Positions 51,484 through 59,962 of a stretch of DNA of 64,000 bases are shown piece after piece (positions within the stretch are counted from its first letter, which is position 1; the number at the start of each line of letters is the position of its first letter). A program made the translations under genes and the position numbers. The DNA lies in assembly GCA_964445985.1 (NCBI GenBank), contig CAYUMU010000011.1:39841-103840 (forward strand), written 5' to 3'. The notes beneath the pieces were generated by a model. It did no database searches, was not told where the DNA came from, and saw only the letters and a program-made list of their open reading frames with translations. Source of the stretch: CAYUMU01 sp964445985. Lineage in GTDB: Bacteria > Planctomycetota > Planctomycetia > Pirellulales > S012-138.

Positions 51484-52536
51484 TCACTTCAACGTCAGCA
51501 GGTAATCCACCACCAGATCCAGCTCCCGATCGGTCAAGCCGAAGGCCGGCATCAGGCAGCCGGGTTTCAAGTCGTGAGGGTTGGCGATCCACTTCCGCAA
51601 GTTTTCGCGATTGTTGGGCTCCAGCCCCGAGGCCAGCGTTTCGCGGCTCATTAAATGCGTGAGGTCGGGGGCATACGTGCCAGCGGCCGTGGTTCCCCGA
51701 ATGCGATGGCAATTGACGCAGCTTTGCGACAAGAACAGGTCGCGGCCCGCCGCCACCGACTCGTCGTTCACCGCCGGCCGAGCCTGATTCTCGAGCCAGG
51801 CGGCAAAATCTTCGGGCGAATCGACCACCACCCGGAGCAACATGCCGGCGTGCTCGGCGCCGCAATACTCGGCGCATTGTCCTAGAAACAGGCCCTGCTC
51901 GGAGGTTTCGAACCAGGTTTCGTTGGTGACTCCCGGAATGAGGTCGGTTTTGCCCGCCAGCCGCGGAACCCAAAAACTGTGAACCACGTCGGCCGATTCC
52001 AGCTTGAGATACACCGGCCGGGGATCTCCCAAGTTGCCTGGGGTGCGGATACCGCCGGGCGTAAGGTTGCCACTGGCCGGAACGTGCAATTCGTTGGCGG
52101 TGATAAAGGCCAGCGGCTGGCCATCGAAGTTTTCGTACGCGAACTCCCACCACCACTGATGGCCGATCACGCGAACGAAGGTGGCTTGATCGCCAGCGGC
52201 AGGCTGCGGGGCATCGATCTCCACCTCCCACAGCGTGCGCGTTGTGACCAGCACCAGCACGAAGACCACCAACGCCGGCGCCGCCGTCCAGGCAATTTCG
52301 ATCGGCTGGCTGCCATATACCTGGGGTGGTTCGGCGGCCGAGTCGGCCTTTTGCCGGCGAAAACGCCAGAGGGTATAGAACAGCACGCCTTCGACAATGA
52401 AGAAGATGAATAACGAAACGACAAAGACCAGAATGGCCAATTGGCGAATCGATTCGGCAGGCGGAGACGAAGGCGCGAAGATCGAAGTCTTGTCGGCCTG
52501 GCTCGCAACCTGGGCCAGTATTGTCAGACCGCCCAT
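51484..52536 (-). CDS. coxB: Cytochrome c oxidase subunit II with fused cytochrome c (caa3 type)
   Basis: 350 residues from ATG 52536. A transmembrane hairpin at about 35-55 and 75-95 is followed by the CuA domain with WWWEFAY, then GQCAEYCGAEHAGM (about 215-230) holding the CuA cysteines, His and Met. The C-terminal cytochrome c has CVNCHRIRG and a Met near MPAFG. The CuA domain would receive electrons from the attached haem c. The frame is open to 52854 but earlier Met codons give no family similarity. The start remains uncertain among 52536, 52578 and 52647. Confidence 0.9.
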   Translation of the reverse strand: MGGLTILAQVASQADKTSIFAPSSPPAESIRQLAILVFVVSLFIFFIVEGVLFYTLWRFRRQKADSAAEPPQVYGSQPIEIAWTAAPALVVFVLVLVTTRTLWEVEIDAPQPAAGDQATFVRVIGHQWWWEFAYENFDGQPLAFITANELHVPASGNLTPGGIRTPGNLGDPRPVYLKLESADVVHSFWVPRLAGKTDLIPGVTNETWFETSEQGLFLGQCAEYCGAEHAGMLLRVVVDSPEDFAAWLENQARPAVNDESVAAGRDLFLSQSCVNCHRIRGTTAAGTYAPDLTHLMSRETLASGLEPNNRENLRKWIANPHDLKPGCLMPAFGLTDRELDLVVDYLLTLK

Positions 52537-52894
52537 GCGATTCCACTGGGGGCTGGAACTGGTTTTGAAAGACACCATCCCAAATGTCTTTGCCCGGAGC
52601 TTGCCGCTTGCGCTGTCGGCGCGTGACTGGCTCACTCCCGCCGACATTGTCTCGCAACAAGTCAGGCGTTCAAGGTGCTGCGTCAAAAAACCGCAGCTTG
52701 GCGCCTCTGGCTTCGCACGGAAGGTCCAACTCGGATAAGCTGGGAAAGATGCGACGTGAGTGTATACTTCGAGCGTCGATTTTGATGGCCGATTCCGAGC
52801 GGTGGGACTGTCTTGGATGGGCTTTGCCTCGGACAGGCCTGCCTTGTTTTTCACAGCCAGAGCTTACGCCACACTTACCCCATTGAGATCCAAG
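52537..52894. promoter_or_regulatory. Divergent intergenic region upstream of the respiratory cluster
   Basis: 358 bp between coxB and the phosphatase/cytochrome fusion gene, so promoters for both must lie here. No clean promoter could be assigned. Part of it is open in the coxB frame but shows no homology. Confidence 0.35.
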
Positions 52895-53863
52895 ATGCCA
52901 CATCGCCAACTCTGCCGCTCCCGGCTCACGATCGCTTCCTTGCTAACGCTGGTCACCGCTACCGTGCTGGTGGCTGCCCAAGGCTCGGCTCAAGATGCCG
53001 CGGACCTTCCTCAAGCGGTGGAACTGGGGACATTGACCGACGCGTATCGCGCGGCCGCCGACTTGTACTGCGGCCCTCAGCCGAGAACCGAGAAAGACTT
53101 TGCCTCGCTGGCCGCCGCCGGCATCAAAACCGTGATCTGCGTCGATGGCGTGGCGCCCTTGGAAAAGCTGGCCCAAGCGGCGGGACTGCGTTGCGTGCAC
53201 GTGCCGGTCGGTTTCAGCGATGCCGAAAAGCAGGTTCCGCTGTTGTTGGCGGCCATGAGCCGTTTGCCGGGCCCGGTTTATATTCATTGCCGTTACGGCC
53301 GGCCGCGGACGCCGATCGTGGTGGCCATGATCGGCAAGGCCCGCTACGACTGGACTCCCGAGCAGGTAACCGCCTGGCTCGATCTGACCAAGCCGGGCGA
53401 TAGCTACTTGGGCCTGCAAAAGAGCCTGACCAGTTTTCAGCCGCCGACGGCCGAGCAGTTGAAAATGGTGGACGACGAGCTCAAGGCCAAGGCCGAGACC
53501 ACGCCGCTGGTACACGCCATGGGCGCGTTGCTCGAGGACTGGGACCAGATTCGCGCGGCCCAAGGAACCAACTTTACTCCGCTCAACGCCGAGAAACTCA
53601 AGGCCCTGGCCAAGAATAGCGAGAACGTGGGCGACTTGCTGGAAGCCCTGGCCAAGGACAAGTCGCTCAAGGACTGGGGGGCCGATTTCGTCAGCGAAAT
53701 GTCGGCCACCGCCAAAGCCTGCGACGCGCTGGGCGAAACCTTCCGCGACGCGGCCAACCGCCGCGGCACCAAAGACGAGCTGGCCCAGCCCGAGCGGCTG
53801 AGCGCCGCCGTGAAAGCGGTGGGAGCCCGCTGCGGGGCTTGCCATAGCACGTATCGGAATTAG
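52895..53863 (+). CDS. Exported fusion of a Cys-based phosphatase domain and cytochrome c-prime
   Basis: 322 residues. Signal peptide about 1-32. The phosphatase-fold domain (about 40-215) has FASLAAAGIKTVICVDG and the active-site loop IHCRYGRPRTP, with Cys132 and Arg138 matching the C-x5-R P-loop of dual-specificity phosphatases. The C-terminal ~110 residues are helical and end ARCGACHSTYR (Cys313, Cys316, His317), the C-terminal haem site of cytochrome c-prime/c556. Both domains would be periplasmic. Substrate and redox partner are unknown. It is divergent from the coxB gene. ATG 52895 chosen for the signal peptide. Confidence 0.8.
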   Translation: MPHRQLCRSRLTIASLLTLVTATVLVAAQGSAQDAADLPQAVELGTLTDAYRAAADLYCGPQPRTEKDFASLAAAGIKTVICVDGVAPLEKLAQAAGLRCVHVPVGFSDAEKQVPLLLAAMSRLPGPVYIHCRYGRPRTPIVVAMIGKARYDWTPEQVTAWLDLTKPGDSYLGLQKSLTSFQPPTAEQLKMVDDELKAKAETTPLVHAMGALLEDWDQIRAAQGTNFTPLNAEKLKALAKNSENVGDLLEALAKDKSLKDWGADFVSEMSATAKACDALGETFRDAANRRGTKDELAQPERLSAAVKAVGARCGACHSTYRN

Positions 53864-53974
53864 CGGCTGGGGGCTGGGGATAGTGGCTGGTTGCTGGTGG
53901 CTGGTAGCCAGGTTACCCCGGAGGGGTTCAAGCATGTAGCCGGCGGTTGAGCGTAGCGACACCGCCGGACAGCC

Positions 53975-54844
53975 TCACGGCTCTTCCTTCTTCTCCAACT
54001 CCCGTCGCAATTCGCCAGGGCGGTTGGTGGTGAGGGAATCGACGCCCAATTCCATCAGGTAGCGGGCCAACTCGGGCTGGTCCACCGTCCACACGTGGAA
54101 GCCGTAGCGGCGCTTGCGCAGGGCTTTGACCAACTTGGGCGTGAGCGCGCCGCGGCGGGCGCCGGCGCCTAGGCCGTCGGCCCCCAGGCGTTTGAGGGTT
54201 TCAATAATCTTTTCGGGGGACGGTTCGAACGAGCCGTCGGGCTGCTCCTTGAAATCGGTCAGCCAGTTGGCCGTGACGTCGGGCATTTCGCGCTTCACCG
54301 CCGCGATCACGTCTTGATCGAACGAAATCACCGCGATCTGCTCGTATTGCAGGGGGCTTTCGGCCAGCAGTTCCTTGAGCACCGGAACGACCTCGGGGCC
54401 GCACTTCACCTCAATGAACACCTTGCCCAGGTGTCGGCGGGTGCGGAGAATTTCGTCGGAAAGTGGCATGGTGGCGAAGACCTGCCGCAGGTCGGGGAGT
54501 CGTTCGTGGGCGTACTTGGGGGCCTTCCAGCGGCCGACGTCGAGTTGCTGGAGCTGGTCCCAGGTGGCCTCGGGCACATCCAGGTTTTCGCCCGCCGTGC
54601 GGCGGGTATTGCGATCGTGGATGCAAACCACGCGCCGGTCGGCCGAAAGATAGAAGTCGCCTTCGATGCCGTCGGCCCCTTCTTGCCAGGCCAGTTTGAA
54701 GGCGGCCAAGGTGTTCTCGGGAGCGGCGTGCGACGCGCCGCGATGGGCAATGATCAGCGGCAACTCGCCCCCCTTCAACTGGGCCAGATCATCCATTCCC
54801 AGAACTCCCAGCGTAAGCAGTGTGACGACCAGCAATTGGTTCAT
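53975..54844 (-). CDS. Glycerophosphodiester phosphodiesterase
   Basis: 289 residues from ATG 54844 with a hydrophobic N-terminal signal (about 1-18). HRGASHAAPENTLAAF (about 35-50) gives the catalytic His/Arg and Glu. GIEGDFYLSADRRVVCIHD (about 57-75) gives the metal-binding Glu/Asp and second His, and the TIM-barrel end is HVWTVD. It hydrolyses glycerophosphodiesters from phospholipid turnover to glycerol-3-phosphate and an alcohol, probably in the periplasm. It converges with the phosphatase-cytochrome gene. Confidence 0.93.
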   Translation of the reverse strand: MNQLLVVTLLTLGVLGMDDLAQLKGGELPLIIAHRGASHAAPENTLAAFKLAWQEGADGIEGDFYLSADRRVVCIHDRNTRRTAGENLDVPEATWDQLQQLDVGRWKAPKYAHERLPDLRQVFATMPLSDEILRTRRHLGKVFIEVKCGPEVVPVLKELLAESPLQYEQIAVISFDQDVIAAVKREMPDVTANWLTDFKEQPDGSFEPSPEKIIETLKRLGADGLGAGARRGALTPKLVKALRKRRYGFHVWTVDQPELARYLMELGVDSLTTNRPGELRRELEKKEEP

Positions 54845-54928
54845 GCCATGACCCGTTGGTTGCGAGATTTCGGACGCGGAGTCAGCCAAGCCCCTTCCCC
54901 CCTTCGTTGGCAGACGCCGAGTTGCAAA

Positions 54929-55762
54929 TTATTTGGAAGCCGTGGATGGCTGCCAGCCTTTGATCCAATCGCGGAGCCGCTGCAGCTCATCGATCGAGAG
55001 CGAGCGAACCATGCCTTGAATCTGTTCGACGCGGCTTTCCCCGGTGGGGTGCGTGACCACCACCACCTGGCGGAACTGCGTGTTGAGCAGCAATTGCATG
55101 AGTTGAGCCGAGGCGGCGTCGAGCTCGCCATTGCGTTTGCGAATCACCACGCGGAGCACATTTTCTTGCAAGGTCCGCTGCTGCGCCGCGGCGGCCACGT
55201 CGGAACTGCTGTAGCGGTTGCCAATCGAGTGAATTTCAAACGGCCCGATGGTTTGCATGTTGCCGCCTTCACCCGTGCCGAGGCTGCCGGCGCCGGGCGT
55301 GGAGGGGTCGCGGGGAACCACGAACGAGATCATGTCGCCCGGTTTGTGGAGTGACGGCACAAACGTGCGCGTATCGACCGGCACGCTGATGGCCTGCTCG
55401 TCTTCGGACAGGGGCCGGGGTTTGTCGCGGGGGGTAATCAGCACCGATTCATCGCCGGCGGTGCTGCGCTCGATCAGCAGTTCGCCTTTTTCCAGCCGGC
55501 GCGTGGCATACATGCCCAGCACGCGGCCGCGGTCTTCCCAGCGGACGGCAAAGCTGGGGAGGCTGCCTTCGGCATTGCGGGGAATGGGCACCGGCTGCAG
55601 GTGTTGCTCGCCGAATCGTTCGCCGAATTCCACGTCGCGGCCAATGCCTACGTATTCCTCTTTTTCGAAGTCCGATCCTCGCCGGATCAGGTAGGTCCAG
55701 TTGAGCATCGCGGCCGCCGCCCCGAGGGCCACGGCGACCAGCAATCCGTAGATACCTTTCAT
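54929..55762 (-). CDS. CpaB-like SAF-domain pilus assembly protein
   Basis: 277 residues with an N-terminal transmembrane helix (about 4-24). An SAF-like segment (about 50-115) has YATRRLEKGELLIERS and ends in VPVDTRTF, typical of Flp pilus CpaB/RcpC. The C-terminal part (about 170-275) is not conserved in the family I know. The Tad-type ATPase and membrane platform genes are absent from the window. It is preceded by a co-directional gene only 4 bp away. Confidence 0.7.
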   Translation of the reverse strand: MKGIYGLLVAVALGAAAAMLNWTYLIRRGSDFEKEEYVGIGRDVEFGERFGEQHLQPVPIPRNAEGSLPSFAVRWEDRGRVLGMYATRRLEKGELLIERSTAGDESVLITPRDKPRPLSEDEQAISVPVDTRTFVPSLHKPGDMISFVVPRDPSTPGAGSLGTGEGGNMQTIGPFEIHSIGNRYSSSDVAAAAQQRTLQENVLRVVIRKRNGELDAASAQLMQLLLNTQFRQVVVVTHPTGESRVEQIQGMVRSLSIDELQRLRDWIKGWQPSTASK

Positions 55763-55765
55763 CTT

Positions 55766-56869
55766 TTATGGTTCCTTGGAGGAGGGCTCGTTACGCGTGG
55801 GGGGAAGCATGGTGAGCAACCCCAGCACGCGCCCTCGCGCATCGGTGGCCAGTTGAATATGCGTGGAAGCCGCCCGCGGCTTCGCTTGTTGTATCTGAAC
55901 ATGCCACACCTGGGCGGAGTTGCTCCAGACCAGGGTTTGTGGCGGTGACTGCGCTTGCCCCCAATGCTCGAAGTGCTCGCGGCACGAAGCCAACGACACC
56001 TCGCCGGTGAATCCCAATAGTAAACCGCCGCCGGCGGTCGTGAGGGCCAGGGTTGGCTGCACGCCTGGGGGCAGTGGAGGAGCGTCCGCAACCTCCAGCA
56101 TAGCCTGATCGCTGGCCGGTTGCTCCAGGTTGGTTTGCAAATATACCGACCAGGCATCGTCGGGGCCGGCCGGCACCGCCATGGCCCAGGCCACCATGCG
56201 ACGGGTGGGGGCTGGCGCCGATGGGTCGGCCTGGGCGATGTCGCTGGCCGATGGCTCGGCGGTCGGTTCCACATGCACGAACGACACCGCCAGCGGGAAG
56301 GCGCCGATAAACTCGTGCACCTCCCACCGCCCCGGCTCGATGGCCTGGGCAGCCCTCGCGGCGGTTAGAGCGAGCAGTTTTTGCTCCGACCCTGCGGGTT
56401 GGCGCCGCCGGGCTTGGGCCAGGAGTTGCGGCCGCGCGAACAGTGTAACGGCCTGCTGTTGAACCTGTTGCCGCAGTTGCTGGCGGATGCTTTCGCGGTT
56501 GCCCTGCCAGGGAACGCGCTGCAGGCCGGCAACTGGAAATTGGGCTCCGACCGGGCGGCCACCTTGGATGGTGGAACCGCTCTTGGGAGAAGTTTCCTCG
56601 CGGGCATCTTCCGCCGTCTCGCGATCCGTCCAATCGAGGATGTAGTGCCCTGCGCCGAGGGTGAGCACCAACACCACGGCCATCGCCAGCAGGTTGCTGG
56701 TCCAGCCTGCTATGCGGCGGGCCAGGGCTTTGTAGGACGGGTGCGACGAGGCAGCGTCTTCCGATGGCGAGGAGAGGTCTTCCGTCGGCCTGCCGCGCTC
56801 CCCATCCGCTGGCTGGGCGCTTTCAACGCGATCGACGCCCTGAGCGCGGAAGGGAGGATGCTCCGGCAT
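55766..56869 (-). CDS. Membrane-anchored hypothetical protein next to cpaB
   Basis: 367 residues: acidic/polar N-terminus, one helix at about 57-78 (NLLAMAVVLVLTLGAGHYIL), then a long periplasmic region rich in Gln/Ala. No domain was recognised. Its stop is 4 bp from the cpaB start, so the two are co-transcribed. ATG 56869 follows GAG; a TTG two codons earlier is possible. Confidence 0.55.
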   Translation of the reverse strand: MPEHPPFRAQGVDRVESAQPADGERGRPTEDLSSPSEDAASSHPSYKALARRIAGWTSNLLAMAVVLVLTLGAGHYILDWTDRETAEDAREETSPKSGSTIQGGRPVGAQFPVAGLQRVPWQGNRESIRQQLRQQVQQQAVTLFARPQLLAQARRRQPAGSEQKLLALTAARAAQAIEPGRWEVHEFIGAFPLAVSFVHVEPTAEPSASDIAQADPSAPAPTRRMVAWAMAVPAGPDDAWSVYLQTNLEQPASDQAMLEVADAPPLPPGVQPTLALTTAGGGLLLGFTGEVSLASCREHFEHWGQAQSPPQTLVWSNSAQVWHVQIQQAKPRAASTHIQLATDARGRVLGLLTMLPPTRNEPSSKEP

Positions 56870-56898
56870 GGTCAACTCAACTCGCCCTGGTTATGAGG

Positions 56899-57267
56899 TC
56901 ATTGTCCCGCTTCCGTTCCGAACAGATCGTCGTCGCACTCGCCGCGGTCGGCCATATCGCCAAGCGAATTCAGCACTTCGTCCCACATGTCTAGCAGCTG
57001 GTCAAAATTATCAAGTCCCTCGCCGCCAATCGCTTCGATCACGTCGCTGGGTCGCGACATCCGCTCTTGCCGCAGCTTTTGCAGAGCCTGCTCCAACTGC
57101 CGGATTTTGCCTTCGAGCTGCGGGTTGGCGCCTGCGCCGCCTTCCGCGCCGGCTCCACCCAGGCCGTCTTCGGCTTGAACCGTGGACACGCCAGGGGACA
57201 GATAGAAGCATGAGCCCATCGCAACACAACTGAGCAGAAGTGCGTTGGCAATTTTGCGAAGCATCAC
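56899..57267 (-). CDS. Exported coiled-coil hypothetical protein
   Basis: 122 residues with a signal peptide (about 1-32, ending VQAE). A Gly/Ala linker precedes a coiled-coil (EGKIRQLEQALQKLRQERM, about 54-72) and an acidic C-terminus with DDDLFG. A GGAGG lies nine bases before the GTG at 57267; the ATG at 57264 is nearly equivalent. Same orientation as the CpaB and TadE-like genes. Confidence 0.5.
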   Translation of the reverse strand: MMLRKIANALLLSCVAMGSCFYLSPGVSTVQAEDGLGGAGAEGGAGANPQLEGKIRQLEQALQKLRQERMSRPSDVIEAIGGEGLDNFDQLLDMWDEVLNSLGDMADRGECDDDLFGTEAGQ

Positions 57268-57370
57268 GGTACGAGACCTCCAAGGAAGGTTGGGGAGTTG
57301 TTGGCGAACCGGCTTGAGGCGCTCAAGGATTCGGTCGGTCCAGGGTCGAATTAAAAACCTGGCGAAGCGG

Positions 57371-58198
57371 TCAATTGAGCATCTGCTGATACATGTTGAT
57401 GAAGAACTGAATCATTCTTTCGGCCACGCTGGGAACGCCGGATTGGGTTGGCGACGGGGGTCGCCCTTGAATCCGGTCGATCAGCGGTTTCACCCGCGTG
57501 TCGTAAACCATTTGTTCATCGAGACTGGCAAAGGGTTGCAGCGGCGGGTGGAAATCGACGTAGTTGCCGTAAAAGGCGAAGATTTCGGGATCGCGGTCGA
57601 GCGGATCGAGATCGCTTTTGAACGGGGCGTTCGCCACGGCCCTGACGGCGTTGGCAAAGGCTTGCGACAGCCCTGCGGGCGCCTTGGGTAGCTCGTAAAG
57701 CACTTGGGTGCGGCGAAAGCTGTTGGAGCCCATGCCCATTTCCCAGTAACGAAACTGGTCGACCAGCAGGGAGTGCTCCACGTCGAAGTTGTAGTCGCCC
57801 ATCTTGCCCAGCATGGGGTAGTTGCGGGTCAACTCGGCATCGCCGGCCGACTTGCCCCGGGGAAAATCGAGCACCGGCTGAACGCCAAAATTACCGAGCG
57901 GCCCATGGGCCACGCGGTCTTGCGGTTGGGCGCCGGCCAGGACTTGCAGCCCTCCGTCGTCGATGGTGGCCAGTTGGGTGCCTTGGGCGGGCCAGTCGTT
58001 GGGGGCCGGATCGAGAACGCCGGTGCGCGGGGCGCGCGTTTTCCAGAGAGCGTGCCGCGAATTGGTGGCGGTGCGCACCTTCCACACCACGCCGTTGCCA
58101 ATGATGACCATCAGGGCCAGGATCATCATGAACACGGGCAGCCAGAGCACCATTTCTAATGGCGCCAAGCCGCGACGGTAGGGGAAGCTTACCGACAT
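57371..58198 (-). CDS. TadE/TadG-like pseudopilin-domain protein
   Basis: 275 residues. RRGLAPLEMVLWLPVFMMIL (about 8-27) fits the TadE prepilin-like start: Gly, small hydrophobics and a Glu five positions in, followed by a membrane helix. The remainder is soluble and exported, with no named domain. TadE proteins are minor pilins of Flp/Tad systems. With CpaB in the same run this looks like part of a Tad-type locus without its motor genes. Confidence 0.65.
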   Translation of the reverse strand: MSVSFPYRRGLAPLEMVLWLPVFMMILALMVIIGNGVVWKVRTATNSRHALWKTRAPRTGVLDPAPNDWPAQGTQLATIDDGGLQVLAGAQPQDRVAHGPLGNFGVQPVLDFPRGKSAGDAELTRNYPMLGKMGDYNFDVEHSLLVDQFRYWEMGMGSNSFRRTQVLYELPKAPAGLSQAFANAVRAVANAPFKSDLDPLDRDPEIFAFYGNYVDFHPPLQPFASLDEQMVYDTRVKPLIDRIQGRPPSPTQSGVPSVAERMIQFFINMYQQMLN

Positions 58199-58231
58199 CG
58201 CACACTCCTGATGTCCGCGATGAGATCTGAA

Positions 58232-59518
58232 CGCTTAGTCCCACCACCAGGTATCGGCGGCGGGCATCACGTCGCTGCGAGATTTTGCCAGGGCCTCGCC
58301 CGCGGCGCCCTCTGCTAGCTTGTTATTATCGGCCACTTGCCAAGAACTTAGCTCCACGCCGCCCGCCGCGCTAATCACCCAGTTGCGGCCCTTCTTGATC
58401 ACGCTGGCTTCCGACGCGATGGTTTTCGGGGCCGGCAGGTCTTTGTCCACTTCCAGCACGTTTTGCGTGCCGAGCAAAATGGGGAGTTCCAGGCCGGCTT
58501 TCCGCAGCAAGCCTTCTTTCGCAATCAGGGCTCCCACCACCGCCAGGTCCATCACGTTTCGCAATTCGCCAAAGATGGGGTACTCGGCGCTCAGGGCCGG
58601 GTATTTTTCGGTCAGCATGTCGGCCCACTTTTGGGCCGTGGGGCTGGTTTTGCCGCTGGGACGCACGCCGGTGACCTCGGTAATGTAGCTATCTTCGGTC
58701 AGGCATTTCACGCTCGCGCCACCCAATTCCCAGGCCAGGCCGTCGGGGTCGCGGACCAGGGCGTCGTAATTGGGGGCCAGCCACCAGCGGGGCGTGGCGT
58801 TTTGCAAGCCGGCCGAACCGGCCGACATCATCTGCAAATAGCTCGGCAGGTTGTACTTCTTGGGAGCCTGATCCAGGCCCATCGCCAAACGCTTCATGCG
58901 GTAATCGGCAGCCACCATGATCCGGGCCAGGTAGCTTTCCGGCGAAACGCCAGTGATCGTTACCCGTTGCGGACCCAACAATTGTTCCACGCGGCTCACC
59001 GTGTTGGCGTTCATGGCCGGGCGGGTGTTGAGGAATGCTTGCAAAGCCTGGATGCCGGCGGGCTCGGGGTCAATCGAGCAAGTAATGGGGGTTTGGGCAG
59101 CCGAGCGGGCCGTGCGCAGGGCTACCAGCAGGTGGTCGATGTGGAGGACGGGCTGGCCCGAATCGGCGCCAACCACGGCGCCGTCTTCGTTGACTTTGAG
59201 AGGTTCCGATGGCCCCACCAGCACAATATCCCGCTCTTCGGGGTACACGAACACGTATTGAATGCGAGTGAGACCCGCCAAGTAGTTCACGTCTTCGGTA
59301 ATAAGCGGCATTTGCGCCTTGGCCTGGCGGTCGGCTAGGTAGGCCTCCAGTTTGCGGAGCGAGACCTTCCGCAGGGGGCTGGCCTGATCGACGCGGTCGT
59401 TAAACCGGTTGACCAGTTCCGCGCGGGCCTTGAGCAACTCCTGGGTTTCGTCCACCGAAGCGTTGCGCAAAGCGCCGCTGGTGTCGATCGAAACACCACC
59501 CACCGCGCTGCCGCGGCC
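58232..59518. repeat. Long direct repeat, copy 1 (1287 bp)
   Basis: Appears base-identical to 59960-61246 at a constant offset of 1728 bp. Boundaries are sharp: sequence diverges at once outside them. It covers all but the first ~36 codons of the DUF1598-like gene plus its stop. Confidence 0.85.
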
Positions 59519-59626
59519 AATATTGCCAGCGGAGGAGGAGGACGCTAACGCAACGCACAGGGCCAGGCTTAACGCCCCGGCCCAACCACCACGCGCTAAA
59601 GCGCGTACAACTTGACGGTTAGACAT
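58235..59626 (-). CDS. Exported DUF1598-like protein, paralogue 1
   Basis: 463 residues with a signal peptide (about 1-34). The mature protein begins GRGSAVGGVSIDTSGALRNA. It contains YLAGLTRIQYVFVYPEERDI and a C-terminal DTWWWD tail. The pattern matches a planctomycete-specific family of unknown function (DUF1598, from memory). Residues after about 36 are identical to paralogue 2 downstream at 59963. The start follows a GGAGG site. Function unknown. Confidence 0.8.
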   Translation of the reverse strand: MSNRQVVRALARGGWAGALSLALCVALASSSSAGNIGRGSAVGGVSIDTSGALRNASVDETQELLKARAELVNRFNDRVDQASPLRKVSLRKLEAYLADRQAKAQMPLITEDVNYLAGLTRIQYVFVYPEERDIVLVGPSEPLKVNEDGAVVGADSGQPVLHIDHLLVALRTARSAAQTPITCSIDPEPAGIQALQAFLNTRPAMNANTVSRVEQLLGPQRVTITGVSPESYLARIMVAADYRMKRLAMGLDQAPKKYNLPSYLQMMSAGSAGLQNATPRWWLAPNYDALVRDPDGLAWELGGASVKCLTEDSYITEVTGVRPSGKTSPTAQKWADMLTEKYPALSAEYPIFGELRNVMDLAVVGALIAKEGLLRKAGLELPILLGTQNVLEVDKDLPAPKTIASEASVIKKGRNWVISAAGGVELSSWQVADNNKLAEGAAGEALAKSRSDVMPAADTWWWD

Positions 59627-59962
59627 ACCCTGTTCCTCCAGATTGCGGCCTGTAGATCACGCCGCCCGGCTTGGCAGCAAGGGAGGACGGTACGACCATG
59701 AAAGACGAGACGTGAAAGCTATTTCTGTAACGACGCGATGCCTCTTCCCGCGTTACAGTGTCTTTAGCCTAGTCGCACGCACGAGGAAATGCAATAAAAC
59801 ATCGCGCACTCCGTCCGCGATTTGCCGGACGATGGGAAATGGGGGTTCCCATCGTCGTGTTGGGCCGCCTTCTGAGGAGGGAGTCGTTGCCCCCGCCAGT
59901 CACGGGCGTGATTGCCATGTGGATGCTAAGGAAAGCGTTTGCCAACCCAGGCGCGGCAGCGC
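59627..59962. other. Gap between the two DUF1598-like paralogues
   Basis: 336 bp holding the upstream region of paralogue 1 and the hairpin at 59828-59856. The leader bases just upstream of both start codons resemble each other (CTGGAGG.ACAG) though diverged. No ORF. Confidence 0.45.
59828..59856. terminator. Strong hairpin, possible transcription terminator
   Basis: Perfect 11-bp stem GACGATGGGAA/TTCCCATCGTC with a 7-base loop, between the stop of paralogue 2 and the start of paralogue 1. No T-tract follows on either strand, so a factor-independent terminator is uncertain. Confidence 0.4.
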
